Assembly: GCA_032718475.1 (NCBI GenBank)
Contig: JAUCBJ010003535.1
Coordinates: 1-64,000 of the forward strand
Source of the DNA: Nemertoderma westbladi
Taxonomy: Eukaryota > Xenacoelomorpha > Nemertodermatida > Nemertodermatidae
Reading direction: 5' to 3'
DNA length: 64,000 nt
Made by a program: the position numbers and the translations under genes. The notes beneath the pieces were generated by a model, which did no database searches, had not been told where the DNA came from, and was given only the letters and a program-made list of their open reading frames with translations. Below, piece by piece: positions 12,082-23,784 of this stretch (its first letter is position 1; each line of letters starts with the position of its first letter).

Positions 12082-12256
12082 TTAGCTGTAACATCAGAAA
12101 TCTCCTTATTTTGTCTCATGGCATTAAGTGCAATTACAATTGATTTCGCAGACTTTTGTTCCTTCAATGGAGCTTTATGGAAGAAGCTGGTATGAACATG
12201 GATACCATGCTTGAGTGGACTATATATTTGCAGAGAGTTTACATTCAGGATGTCCT
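12082..12256 (-). CDS. Possible exon fragment interrupted by BEL copy A
   Basis: On the minus strand an open frame begins just after a plausible splice acceptor (TTCTAACTTAG, with the AG next to about 12256). It runs about 58 codons up to the LTR boundary at 12081. The peptide includes SPLKHGIHVHTSFFHKAP and SIVIALNAMRQNKEISDV and has an ordinary amino-acid composition. I do not recognise a family. If real, the retrotransposon inserted into coding sequence. The other half would lie beyond the left edge of the window. It could also be a decayed transposon ORF. Confidence 0.25.
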
Positions 12257-12259
12257 AAG

Positions 12260-13650
12260 TTAGAACTGGGTTAGCAATGCCTATACTACCATCGGAACAG
12301 GAAAACTCAAAAATGTATCGAAGGTTATCATTACATGGGCCGCCCCCAAACATAACAGGATTACCAGCTCATCTTCTAAGCACTTTAAAATAATTTTTGC
12401 GCCAACCTGAAACTGTGTTATAAAGGATTTCTACTCTGATGCAAATGTTCATACCTTAAATGAATCCCGACAAAAAAGAAGGCTCGTGAACTAGGAGGAA
12501 AGTGAGGAGATTAGGCTCTAGGACAGATGGTGGCACCCAAGAAGATAGATGATGGACCATGTTCTGGAATACTTGGTATTTGACAGATACCTAGATTATG
12601 TGTACCTTGATGTGCAACTATTATTTATAACATAATAATATAGTTGTTAAGTTGTTAAATATTCGGTTATAAAATGAATAAAGTGATTGTAAATATAATT
12701 TGCTGTCTCAATTCTAAACTCTCAGTCTGTGAATTAATTTGCTCTTTTAAAGTTGATCTCATCTGTATCCAAAACCTCCAAGCCTTCATTTTACATAACT
12801 TGGGAGATATTCCACCACATTATTAGAGGTCACAGCGTCACTAACTCTTGGCCTAATTATTTGTTGTGTTACTTGCTGTGTAGAGCATAGGAATTATCTG
12901 GTGTGAAATTGAGGGAGTTTGTATTTTAATAATTTAATCTAATCTTTTCATCATTTAATTGTTTAATTAATTGGTTTAATTATATTTATTTATTATTCCG
13001 AAATAAACGCTTCAGTGTAGGAAAAAATCGTTGAATTGTACCAAATAGTTCGTTAGTTACAACATTATCAGTTGTTGTATTAGGTTGATATTAGTGTTGA
13101 GTCCCGAAGAAATAGTTATATTTAGCGGATATGGTTAGGGCGTATTTTTTAATGTCATTAATCTCTACGCACGGATTTACAGTTGTAATTAACCCACTTT
13201 AATGTTAAATGATTTTAACTCGAATCGAGGAAGTGTATTAATTTCCATCAGGAAATAATCGAATTGATTACGGCAACTCCCCACTTGAGGTTCACTTGAA
13301 GGGCCTCCTGTCTGCATTACGGTAATGTAACGGTATCTGGAATTAGTATACTGCCATCACATATTCCAAGTCCGATTGTATGATTGGTCACGAAAGTGTT
13401 TCGAACCCACAGTTTACAAGTGATATTTAATTAAATATCGCGATGTCTATTATTTAAATTGCATAGTATTACTGCAATTAATTGAATCTAACATAGTTTC
13501 ATAAAATTAAGATTCATTAATTATTTTCGTTGTTTAATTAATCGGAAATGTTTAGTTTTTTTTTGCGTCGGTGATTTAAGATGAATTATTATTGTATTAT
13601 GTCCAACTGAAATCTTGGAATATATATAACTTATCTGTAGGACAGCACAA
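12260..13650. other. Intergenic or intronic sequence without recognisable features
   Basis: AT-rich unique-looking DNA. I see no supported ORF, RNA gene or repeat boundary. Confidence 0.5.
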
Positions 13651-13654
13651 TAGT

Positions 13655-13875
13655 ATAGGCCTACCCACCTTGTCGTTGCGGATAAATCCGTTGTCTTGAA
13701 TTCAGATCTCTCTGGGGTCGTGGGTTCGATCCCGGTATGGGACCCAGGGTAGTTTTCGGTTCGAATGCTTTAAAAGGACTGTCTAGAGGGTGAATATCAT
13801 ATCTGCCTTACATCCTTAACTGGTAGCTAAACGAATTCTGGAGTTTCTTCTGGAGAGGCTTTGATAAATTAATAT
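13655..13875 (+). mobile_element. tRNA-derived SINE (copy 1)
   Basis: A box-B-like GGTTCGATCCC lies at 13722-13732 within GTCGTGGGTTCGATCCCGG, with a degenerate box A upstream. Downstream sequence (TTCGAATGCTTT, CTTACATCCTTAACTGGTAG, CTGGAGTTTC) matches the copy at 23795-24065. This copy is truncated at its 3' side. Confidence 0.65.
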
Positions 13876-14229
13876 TATCCCCTTCTACTACTGTACACGT
13901 ACAGTAAGTCGAGCGAGCTCGGAATTTATTATAAAAAAAAACAATAATTAAGCACCACAGCATTTCAAGTATAACTATCGTCTACATAACATGCCGCCAT
14001 GCACCGAGGCTAACATTCCTACTTATTTCATTTGCATTCGCAGGTCAAATCCAATTTATTTATTTAAAAGTGCCGACACCGCCTGGGGTTGGTTTGTAAG
14101 CGGTGTATTCTGGCCCAGACCCCATAAAGGTCTCACCACTAGAGCTTCTTATATACTGCTAGTCGCTTATAGGCCCGTGCTTCAGGATGAATTACATTAC
14201 AAGTGTCTAGAATGGTGTTTGGAAATATG

Positions 14230-14440
14230 CGGTCATCTCTCCCTCTCTCAAGGGGAAATTCGATAACAGCTGATTACTCTCAACAATAAAACTGTAACCT
14301 GTTCTATTGTGTTTAGTTTATGGTTTTGGTTAAAATAACGTGACACTGTAACCTGCTCCTTTCCCTAAATTGAGAATTTAACATTGAGGCGGGATATTAA
14401 TTCGCCAAGATGGGATTTGCGTCCAGTCCCCCCCCCCCCC
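14230..14440 (+). repeat. Dispersed GTAACCTGCTCC family copy followed by poly-C
   Basis: Diagnostic words in order are GCTGATTACTCTC, ACTGTAACCTGTTCTATT, TTTTGGTTAAAATAACGTG and CTGTAACCTGCTCCTTTCCC. ATTTAACATTGAGGCG and a run of C at about 14430 follow. Related copies lie near 7680, 20868, 24090, 54340, 56613, 61255 and 62106. Confidence 0.65.
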
Positions 14441-14454
14441 CCTGTCTCTAAATT

Positions 14455-14575
14455 GTAGCTAAATGAGTAATTGTGTTTCCATTGGGGAGTATAGTTCTGG
14501 GGGAACCACATATAGTTCTATTTGTGCGTAATCCCTGGCCGGCCTAATGGCCGAAGAAAACTTGACTTATCTTAT
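14455..14575 (+). mobile_element. SINE 3' tail fragment
   Basis: It carries GTAGCTAAAT, GGGGAGTATAGTTCTGGGGG, GTGCGTAATCCCTGG and CTAATGGCCGAAGAAAA. It is the same 3' part as the SINE at 23795-24065, without the tRNA-like head. Confidence 0.6.
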
Positions 14576-15612
14576 AAAATAGCATTGCAAAAACAAAATA
14601 CCCTAAACTAATTAATAGACTATTTAGTAATATTAATATGGATATTATTTTAAATTCATGATGACCGGAAACCAGCTGTTACTTGAATTCTCAATAGCAA
14701 TATTTTATAAATATGAATTATCATATCCCTCCTCATTCATTTAAATCCCCCCATAACATTGCAGGATACAACGATAGTATCAAGCTGTTTATACATTATT
14801 AATGTGAATCCTGATGTTATTGGGGTCATAATATTCATAAATTCCTGCACCTGCACCTGAACCCTATTAATTCACGTAGGTTCAAGTTGTGACTACTTAT
14901 TAGCTCTCCCTGTACATCTTTTTCGCGAGTGAGTTAATTAATTTATTATCCATTATATTATTTAGGCAACGTTATGGAAAATACCAATAGACTAGAACAT
15001 AGAATACCAATACCAATATTAAATTGATAGAAGGCAGCCCACCATCTTAATAGGTGATCTCTAACCTAAATAAATGATAAATGTATGAAAAATATACCGG
15101 GCGATAATGCAGGACTCTGTTACAAGGATGCTATTGCCTCTAGCCACCAAGCACCAGTAACTCAACAACCGTAACAACCAATCACTACTTCGACTATTAT
15201 GTGTCGAGCTCCTTAGTCAATTGTGCAGAGTAAGACTAGTAAGACCCCCTTACGGTTTTTTCTTATTTTGGACATGCCTCCATTGTGGTTGAAAGAAGGG
15301 ATAGAAAACGATATACCATCGAAAAGATAATCATCAAAAGTAGGGCCTACATAAAAATTTGAAAAATAAATTTTTAGCACCCCCTAGCGGCCTCCGTGAG
15401 ATGTTAAAAATTTTACTAAAAAGACTATGTATATTATCCGTTATTTTCTATTTTCATTTTCCGCTACATATTTTTTGAAACCAGCATGTTCATTTTATAA
15501 TCTTTTTCACGCACTTGAATCTCTATAAAAATGGCGGGAAATTCAAATTTAAATTTTTGCATACATACATACATACATAACTTATAATAATACATAATAC
15601 ATGCATATGCAT
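14576..15612. other. AT-rich interval with no gene
   Basis: No supported coding region. It contains CACCCCCTAGCGGCC near 15380 and a short (ACAT)n run near 15560. Confidence 0.5.
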
Positions 15613-17082
15613 GTTTTTAATAATAGTTGGATCCAAGCGCCCCGCCCACTCTCGTGACACCTCTGATTACTAATTACTCTTACCTATATCCAGCAGTCTG
15701 CAGTTCCATAGTCTGCCGCTAGAGGGCGTAATATCTGAAAATTAACATCGCTAACTTTGTTATTTTCATTCTGACTAGGTTTAAACTCGTTAGGCATCTA
15801 CTATATCATAGGCTATATCTTTAAAGAGTCGCAGAGTAGTCTGAAGTTCTACAGTCTGCCGCTAGAGGGTGAAATGTCTCAAAGTGAAAACCTGATCTCA
15901 TTTGAATGTTTTTAATAGATTCGGATTTAATTTTAATTTTTAATTAGTATTTTTAATTTAATTTAAATTTTAATTTAATTCGGATTAAGACTCGGATTTA
16001 AGACATGAGGCACTCCTAAATCATCGAGTTTTAGGTTTGAGCCACAGACTATGCCTCACTGAGACATAGACTATGCCTCACTGAGGCAGTGAGGCACAGA
16101 CCATGCCTCACTGAGGCACAGACTATGTCTCACTGAGGCACTGAGGCACAGACTATGCCTAATGAGGCACAGACTATGCCTCAGTGAGGCATAGTCTGTG
16201 CCTCAATGAGGCATAGTCTGTGACTCAGTGAGGCATAGTCTTTGCCTCAGTGAGGCATAGTCTGTGCCTCAGTGAGGCATAGTCTGTGCCTCAGTGAGGC
16301 ATAGTCTGTGCCTCAGTGTGGCATATCATGTGCCTCAGTGAGGCATAGCCTGTGCCTCAGTGAGGCATAGTCTGTGCTTCCGTGGGGCATAGTTTGTGCC
16401 TTAGTGAGGCATAGTCTGTGCCTCAGTGAGGCATAGTCTGTGCCTCAGTGAGGCATAGTCTGTGTCTCAGTGAGGCATAGTCTGTGGCTCAAACCTTAAA
16501 CTCGAGGCTTTAGGAGTGCCTCAGGTCTTAAATCCGAGTCTTTAGCGGCAGACTGGAGAACTGCGGGTCGATCAACCTCCTCGGTAAAGTATAGCCTATG
16601 CCATAGAAGATGTCTACCAAGTTTCAGCCTAAATGGTTTAAAAACAATCAAATGAGATCAGGTTTTCACTTTGAGACATTTCACCCTCTAGCGGCAGACT
16701 GTGGAAATTCAGACTACTCTTTAAAGATATAGCCTTTGATATAGTAGATGCCTAACGAGTTTAAACCTAAGCGGATTGTAAATAACAAATTTACAGAAGA
16801 TGTTAATTTTCAAATAATATGCCCTCTAGCGGCAGACTGGGGAACTTCAGACTACTCTGCGACTCCGTAAAAGATATAGCCTATGCCGTAGTAGATGCCT
16901 ACCGAGTTTAAACGTAATTGGAATGAAAATAACAAAGTTAGAGAAGATGTTAATTTTTAGATAATACGCCCTCTAGCGGCAAACTATGGAACTGCAGACG
17001 GCTGGATATAGGTAAGAGTAGTTAGTAATCAGAGGTGTCACGAGAGGGGGCGTGGCGCTTGGATCCAACTATTATTAAAAAC
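15613..17082. mobile_element. Foldback element with modular arms and a palindromic satellite core
   Basis: The outer ends are long inverted repeats: TAATAGTTGGATCCAAGCGC near 15620 matches GCGCTTGGATCCAACTATTA near 17057. Each arm contains modules of about 200 bp. A module carries CCTCTAGCGGCAGACT, GATATAGCCTATG, a TAGTAGATGCCTA word and AACAAAGTTAGAGAAGATG; about two sit in the left arm and three in the right. The centre is a separate 22-bp satellite. No target duplication was found at the inferred ends and no ORF is present. Confidence 0.75.
16035..16495. repeat. 22-bp GAGGCATAGTCTGTGCCTCA satellite with an orientation switch
   Basis: There are about twenty units of GAGGCATAGTCTGTGCCTCA plus two bases. 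The unit is largely self-complementary. Left of about 16185 it is written in the reverse orientation (CACAGACTATGCCTCACTGA); to the right it is forward. The whole array can therefore fold as one long hairpin at the centre of the foldback element. Confidence 0.85.
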
Positions 17083-17194
17083 CTGTTGCTTGGTTAAAGC
17101 TAATTGGGGGTCAAAGGTCAACGATAAAGCTGTCTGGATAAGAGTAATTAGTTACCAGTAAGGGAGCTGTATACCTAAATAAAGGATACTTTGA

Positions 17195-17717
17195 ATACGT
17201 AAGGAAAAGGCATGGGCAGCCTTGAATAGGCTTTCCAGGATTTGGAAGTCACCGATAATTAATCGGAAACTTAAGGTCCGATTATTTAGAGCAGCAGTAG
17301 TTCCAGTACTCCTTACGGGAGTCCATGCTGGGCTCTAACTGCTGAGGACACCAAATCTCTGGATGGCACATTCACAAGAATGCTACGCCGGGTTCATTGT
17401 GTCAAGTACAATGCACACATCTCCAACCAGACCCTATATAACATTGGAGGTGTCTCATTGGTTCCCCCAAGCTTGACACTAGAACAAAATCGCCTCCGCT
17501 TTGCAGGACATTGCTTTCGCCGTGAGGACCAGCCAGTGCATAATCTTGTACTTTGGCAGCCTCATGGAGTGAATAAGCATGGTGGACAGCCCATGACTTT
17601 CTTGAGACGCATCTTAAAGGACACTGGCCTTGAAGATGCGGATGATCTAGCAAATGTCATGGGTGATAGGGAGTTGTGGCGGTGCAATTTTGTTGACAAG
17701 CCGGTACAGCATTCTTA
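17195..17717 (+). pseudogene. LINE reverse-transcriptase 3' end, frameshifted
   Basis: The C-terminal part of a non-LTR retrotransposon polyprotein. In one frame upstream of 17335 the translation contains ALNRLSRIWKS and KLKVRLFRAAVVPVLLTGV. In a second frame from about 17340 it contains SLDGTFTRMLRR, NRLRFAGHCFRRED, GVNKHGGQP and a stop at 17716-17718. This order is typical of the region after the RT catalytic core in CR1/RTE-like LINEs. The catalytic core and endonuclease are missing, and the frame changes near 17335. It is therefore a 5'-truncated, dead copy. The clade cannot be fixed by eye. Confidence 0.75.
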
Positions 17718-17968
17718 AAAATGCAGCTGCAATGCAGCATGCCGATCCTAGTAGTAGTAGAGCTGTATACCATAGGGCTAAGTATAACGAGATGAAAGTC
17801 AATGAGGTCATTTAGAAAGTAATGGCGGTGCAATTTTGTTGACAAGCCGGTACAGCATTCTTAAAAATGCAGCTGCAATGCAGCATGCCGATCCTAGTAG
17901 TAGTAGAGCTGTATACCATAGGGCTAAGTATAACGAGATGAAAGTCAATGAGGTCATTTAGAAAGTAA
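17677..17968. repeat. Exact 146-bp tandem duplication at the LINE 3' end
   Basis: 17677-17822 and 17823-17968 appear identical. Each starts TGGCGGTGCAATTTTGTTGA and ends TTTAGAAAGTAA. The unit covers the end of the LINE ORF plus its 3' tail. It also contains the small palindrome-like GCAGCTGCAATGCAGC. Confidence 0.9.
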
Positions 17969-18284
17969 TATATAAAACTAATTATTGGTAAATCTAAAAA
18001 GGGTCTAATTAGCCTAATTGTGAAGTGTCACCCAGACAGTCTGGCGCCAATGACACCCAATGACACCCTATGGGTGCTACGACTCATCGTTGAGTCATGA
18101 GTGTGGTCGGACTGTCGCCGAGAGGAGCAAACCTTTACTACTCATATATAAAAACAACACTCTTTTAATCCTACAAAATTGTGGACCCTAAAAAGGTAAA
18201 GCCCCCCTTAACTCCAAGAAGATCACATTTTATGCATGAGACATGACACATCATTAAAAAATATTAAATTGTCGGCGAATGGTT

Positions 18285-18585
18285 TAGATTCTCGGCGCCT
18301 TGTTTAGATTTCGGTTTAGATTTCGGCCAAGATTTCGGATTAGATATCTACAAGCCCAAATCGAAGCCGAAATCGACGCCGAAATCTAGGCAGAAATCTA
18401 TGCCAACTGTAGAGTCGAATTACACACTATGGTACTGCGGTACCATAGTGCTGTACTGGTAACAGGGAAACACAGGCTGACAAGAAAACAAAACTGCAGC
18501 TGTAGGACTTCCCTCCAAAATTTCCGCTTAGATTTCGGCCTAGATTTCAGCTTAGATTTCAGCCTAGATTTCGGCTTTGATAATA
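18285..18585. repeat. Inverted clusters of TAGATTTCGGC units
   Basis: Plus-oriented TTAGATTTCGG units at about 18288-18340 are followed by reverse units (CCGAAATCTAGG) at 18360-18400. A third, plus-oriented cluster lies at about 18528-18580. Between them sits the short palindrome GGTACTGCGGTACC. No ORF is present. Confidence 0.55.
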
Positions 18586-18781
18586 ACCTTGTTTTGGATT
18601 GTATTTAAGAGGTAGTAATATTTAAAATATATGAAACTAATTAGAGACCAATATCTAAGCCTTCTGCATGTTCTAGAGTGTTGGAGTCATGTAATTCAGA
18701 TAATATTTCTAGTTGTGATAAATTGGAAAAAAACCAATTTGGTTTTTGTGGCTCGGCACTGAAATTTGTATTTTCGCATTG

Positions 18782-18807
18782 AGGGGGGGGGGGGGGGGGG
18801 GGGGGGA
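18782..18807. repeat. Poly-G run
   Basis: An almost pure G run of about 26 bases. Its exact length in an assembly is unreliable. Confidence 0.8.
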
Positions 18808-19828
18808 GGACCCCCAATTTGAACCTCACATTTTTGGTCTCTGGACCATAAAATTGGGTTAAAAATTTTTTTTTTCTTGCTACAAAACATCGTCTGGACT
18901 GTGAAAGAATAACCAAACCAAATATTTTTAAAATTGGAACCAAAATGGCTCCGTAATGGCAAAAAGTGCCATTTTGCGCCAAAGGCTACGCCAGAGTGGT
19001 GAGGGTTGGATCCCGATTGGTATCAACAATAAAGTATATAATATATCAGGTCAGTATATATTATCACAACTAGTCTGATACCAGCAAACACAGACTGCAT
19101 GGCCGGTACCGATAATGGTACACGGAGGTAAGAAAGGTACGTAACTATGCTGATGTACAGGGTAAGATAGTGCTGCCATGTGACACAGTCAGACTGAGGC
19201 CCCTCCGACAATGCGGTACCTGTTCGGCCTTAGGTCTATATCCACTATAATATATATATGCTAGACCTTAACGTCTGGCGTATACGCTAGACCTAAGGTC
19301 TGGAGCTTTTTCTCTACCAATATTTGGATTTTTGGAGTATTGAGAAAGGTATTCTTAACAATTGTACCAAATTTCAACTCATGTCAGTTAAAATTGGCGG
19401 ATAAATATACTTTTTCATGAAAAAACGTCATTCTGAGATATGGGTGTTAAGTTTAAGGAACAATTCGAACCTTCCCGCTATTTTAGATAATACCATTTTT
19501 CTATGTTCAACAATAACTTTGTCAAAAGTGAATGAAATTCAACGACATTTTTCATCTTTGGTAAACATATAACTAGAAAAACAACTTTCTGGCAATTTTA
19601 TTAATATCTGTACCGTAAGAGCCTTTTTTATGAAAAGGGCCCCGTACAATTGTAAGTATAGTGCTGCTTGAAGGCTTGTCAAAAATCAGACTAGCTCTTA
19701 CGTTTTGGGTAATAACTTGAGTTTGAGAAAAGATATGAGAAAACTGCTCGCATATTTGAGATCTCCATTAAATTGGGCACATGAAAGAATAAAAAAGTTT
19801 TTTGTCAATTTCCAAAATAGGGGGGTGC

Positions 19829-20115
19829 AGACAGTGGTGTAGATACTAGTGCAGACAGTGGTGCAGACACCTGGTGCAGACAGTGGTGCAGACAGTGGTG
19901 CAGACAGTGGTGCAGACAAAGGTGCAGACAGTGGTGCAAACACTGGTGCAGACAGTGGTGCAGACACTGGTGCAGACAGTGGTGCAGACAGTGGTGCAGA
20001 CACTGGTGCAGACAGCTGGTGCAGACAGTGGTGCAGACAGTGGTGCAGACACTGAGTGCAGACAGTGGTGCAGACACTGGTGCAGACAGTGGTGCAGACA
20101 GTGGTGCAGACACTG
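19829..20115 (+). repeat. 12-bp minisatellite, left arm of foldback element 1
   Basis: Over twenty units of GGTGCAGACAGT and GGTGCAGACACT. A few variants have an extra base or triplet. Because the unit is a multiple of three without stop codons, every frame is open. The long ORFs here are a by-product of the repeat. Confidence 0.9.
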
Positions 20116-20977
20116 GTGAAAATACTGAAATACCAGAGTACCACAAAACACAATACCACCAGGCACTATTATATTATATTTTATCATAGACTTTATTATC
20201 TACAAATATGCGAGTAACTACTGAAATGTTCTACATGAAGTAGGCAGGAAGTATGTAGTACAAGTCGGGGTGCGTGGGGGTGAATGTGCCCTGATTACAA
20301 ATAATTATAAGTGGTGTGTACGAAAGTAATTAATCGGTATTCCCGTTTTCATATAAACAATAATGTATACAAACTGTGAGCACCATGCAGCAATGTCTCC
20401 AAGGAATGAGGCTTAAGCGACAGTGTTTGATTGTTTATGCATGAACTACTTTATACAGAGTATGTTTAATTTCACTGCTTATTAATAAAACGAGCTAATC
20501 AAGTTATTGTCTCATGATGCTCAGTCGTCAGTCTGACTTGTTGGCTACTAAATTCAAATGTAATTGTTATTATCGACATTCAATAAATAATAAGTATTAA
20601 CACTTCTTATTATAACTGTAATGTAGTTCTGTATAAAAAGCCGTATCACTGTCGAGTTTGAAGAAAAGGTGATGGAAATGTGTGGGTCTTGGGACACATT
20701 AGAACTGGAAGTCAAACAAGTAGCTTCATTCTCTAGCTAGGTTAAATTGTATTTATATATTTATAATTAAATGCAATTTAAATTCGTTATATATTGAACT
20801 GAATCTATAAGATGGGGGGGGGGGGGGTGGGGGGGGCTTAGACGCAGTAAAAATTAGACGCAAATAACAGCTGCTGATTACTCCCAAAAATAAAGCTGGA
20901 ACCTGTTCTATTGAGTTTCGTTTAATGTTTTGGTTAGAATAATGTGTCACTGTTAACTCACGCTCGAACATGCGACG

Positions 20978-21750
20978 GTGTCTGCACCTGGTGTCTGCAC
21001 CAGGTAGCTGAACCAAGTGTATGCGCCAGTGTCTGCACCACTGTCTGCACCACTATTTGCACCACTGTCTGCGCCACAATCTGCACCACTGTCTACACCA
21101 CTGTCTGTACCACTGTATGCACTAGTGTCTGCACCATTACCTGCACCAGGTGTCTGCGCCAGTGTCTGCACCACTGTCTGCACCACTGTCTGCACCACTG
21201 TCTACACCACTGTCTGCACCACTGTCTGCACTAATGTCTACACCACTGTCTGCACCACTGTCTGCACCACTGTCTGCACCAGTGTTTGCATCACTGTATG
21301 TACCTCTGTCTGCACCACTGTCTGCACCACTGTCTACACCACTGTCTACACCACTGTCTGCACTACTGTCTGCACCAGTGTTTGCGCCAGTGTCTGCACC
21401 ACTGTCTGTACGACTGTCTGTACCACTGTCTGCACCACTCCATGCACCACTGTCTGCACCATTGTCTGCACCACTGTCTGCACAACTGTATGCACCACTG
21501 TCTGCACCACTGTCTGCACCATTGTCTGCAACACTGTCTGCACCACAATCTGCACCACTGTCTACACCAGTGTCTGCACCACTGTCTGCACCACTATCTG
21601 CACCAGTGTCTGCACCACTGTCTGCACCACTGTCTGCACCACTATCTGCACTACTGTCTGTACCACTGTCTGCACCAATATCTGCACTACTGTTTGCACC
21701 ACTATCTGCACCAATGTCTGCACCACTGTCTGCACCAGTGTCTGCTTAAC
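20978..21750 (-). repeat. 12-bp minisatellite, right arm of foldback element 1
   Basis: About sixty units of CACCACTGTCTG and CACCAGTGTCTG with scattered point changes (TATCTG, CTACAC, GTTTGC). It is the inverse of the left arm and much longer. It ends at the conserved tip GCTTAACGTTTACACCC. Confidence 0.9.
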
Positions 21751-21760
21751 GTTTACACCC

Positions 21761-23780
21761 CCGAAAAACGCGTTTAGACTGATATACCTTTTCTCACTGC
21801 TGAACTCTACAAATGGTACTCATTTGGGAACGCCATGAGGTTTTAATTGATTATTTAAAAAAAACTTACGTTGGACAAATTTCATGGATTTGTATTATTT
21901 TGTATTGTTTATGTATTTATATATGGTAATTATTTATCTATCCGTATTTAGTAAAGGTTAAAGTTTGAATTTACTGGTTCTAGTCTGTGCGATTTTGGAC
22001 AATCTATTTTTATCAATAGATATAATATCTATATATCTATACAGGTTATAAGACAGAAATAAGCGATACAAACCACATAATAAGGATAAATTTGGGAAAA
22101 ATACAAATTCTTCATATAAAATCCCAGTAGAATTTCGAGTGAAAACCTGGTATTCTTCACATGGGCGCAAATGTCACCTACCAAATATCAAGAAATTAGA
22201 CTCTCGTTGACTTGAATTATATTCGTGCAAAATTTGAACTATGCAACTTGACAACAACATATAAATTCCAGAAAGACATTTTATTACATTCAGTAAACTC
22301 TACTCATATAATATTCATATCTAATAACCAAAGTAACATATTTAAGAAGTTTCTAAGGAAATATTATAAAACAAGTGCCATAAATAGGAAATAGATTAAT
22401 TAATATGCCCACGTTAATTTTAGCAATCGGGCCGCCTCTGCATGACCTTTAGTATTAGTATACTTTGGTAGGACCTCCACGTTTTTCTGTGCTTACTTTT
22501 AATTTGCGAATGAAATAAATTATCAGATTTTTATGTTCAAAATAACAAATAATTATAAATTTAATTTCCCGTCTACAATACGTTGTTATGTAAAATAACA
22601 CGATAACTCCAAGAAGCCCATCTCCCGTTAGTCAACTTTTAGATTCTCCAATCATCAATATTCATATTGTTGTGGTTGTGACTTGTAAATCATATTCTTG
22701 TTGGTTTTCAAGAACAACGTGTTGCCGCCGAGAATTTCTATCGTTGCCCGGCGCCCCTTTATTTATTGAGTATGACAGATATGCGTCGATACGTTGTTGT
22801 TGTTTCCAGTTCAATATTCCAATAATAGCAGTGCCAAGATTTGCAACATAGTATTTGGCTTGCGTGTTCCATTCCTATAACCCATCCCAACTCTATAAAG
22901 AGAGGGCCCCGCCTGGTATTTGTGACAAATGTCAATTGATCACCGTTTACTATACAGTACGGCACAATTATTGATATCTTCATAATTAGGTTGTGTATGA
23001 CAGGACAGATATAATAAGTAGGTTGCTAAGTAAACACATGTTGCTATTCTCCAATTCCTCTTGTTATTCAATAATTTAATTCCATAATTAATTACAACTG
23101 TAGTTCTTTATTACAAAGAATAACAGACATGAAGTGTGGTGCATTATTTCGGTGACGGCCCCAACCGCATGGACATCCTGAACATTTTTAAACGAATACT
23201 ATAAACATTATATTTTTCGCGGTAATTTGGCGAATACATCAAGATTTAATTATTTTTATTTAAACTCCTTCGATTACAACTGTTTTTTATTACCAACAAT
23301 GACTCGTTTTTTTATCGTATTCATATATACATATTTTTTATCGTATTCATTTATAGTGTTTGTAAACTGTACGTCGATTACATCCTATACTGTAAGCGCG
23401 TAGAACACAGCGTATTGGCGCTATATAAATACTTATTAAATAAGTATTATTATAGAAGTAGGTTTGGCTTGTTTCCATGGCATATCCATCATGGTGAACC
23501 CGTATTATTAAACTGTAAGATAGGCCTTATTTGATAGAAAATTTATTAGTTTTGATATATAATTAATTTAAACGTTTAAATGTTATTCTAAAATATTTTG
23601 TGATAAATGTGACACTGCTGGTGTTATAATTGTTTTGCTACTACAGTTTGTACATCTATAATTTTAGATTAATTAACGTACGTCCGAGGGACTTTCGACG
23701 CAATCTTCATCCTTCTCCATGTGAAAATCGACGCTAATGTGACGTCATCGTAACCCTAAATAGGCTGTTCTACCACTACA
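21761..23780. other. AT-rich interval with no supported gene
   Basis: Only short ORFs without recognisable motifs. No repeat boundary could be defined. Confidence 0.5.
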
Positions 23781-23784
23781 CCAT

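Larger units (their letters stand above)
19821..21760. mobile_element. TU-like foldback element 1 with 12-bp minisatellite arms
   Basis: The left arm (19829-20115) is GGTGCAGACAGT/GGTGCAGACACT repeated. The right arm (about 20978-21750) is the same unit in inverse orientation, and about 860 bp of other sequence lies between. The right end finishes GCTTAACGTTTACACCC, as in element 2 at 46224-47621. The left end keeps GGGGTGCAGACAG but lacks the AAACGTTAAG part, so it has lost or recombined its tip. No convincing target duplication is seen. The centre contains a GTAACCTGCTCC-family copy and a G-rich run. Confidence 0.7.

Noticed and set aside
13720-13735. Functional tRNA genes at box-B-like sites (also 23837 and 40180)
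   Set aside because: No cloverleaf with paired acceptor and anticodon stems can be drawn. Shared downstream bodies show they are SINE heads.
13991-14266. 91-aa plus-strand ORF
   Set aside because: Its 3' half runs into the dispersed GTAACCTGCTCC repeat family and the rest has no motif or splice context.
18641-18982. Minus-strand ORFs with a poly-proline stretch
   Set aside because: The poly-proline is the translation of the poly-G run at 18782-18807, whose length is unreliable. Nothing else supports a gene.
19698-21838. Long ORFs (up to 273 aa) with VCTTVCTS, SAPLSAPV or CLHHCLHQ peptides
   Set aside because: They arise from a 12-bp stop-free repeat that leaves every frame open on both strands. 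The array is non-coding foldback-element arm sequence.
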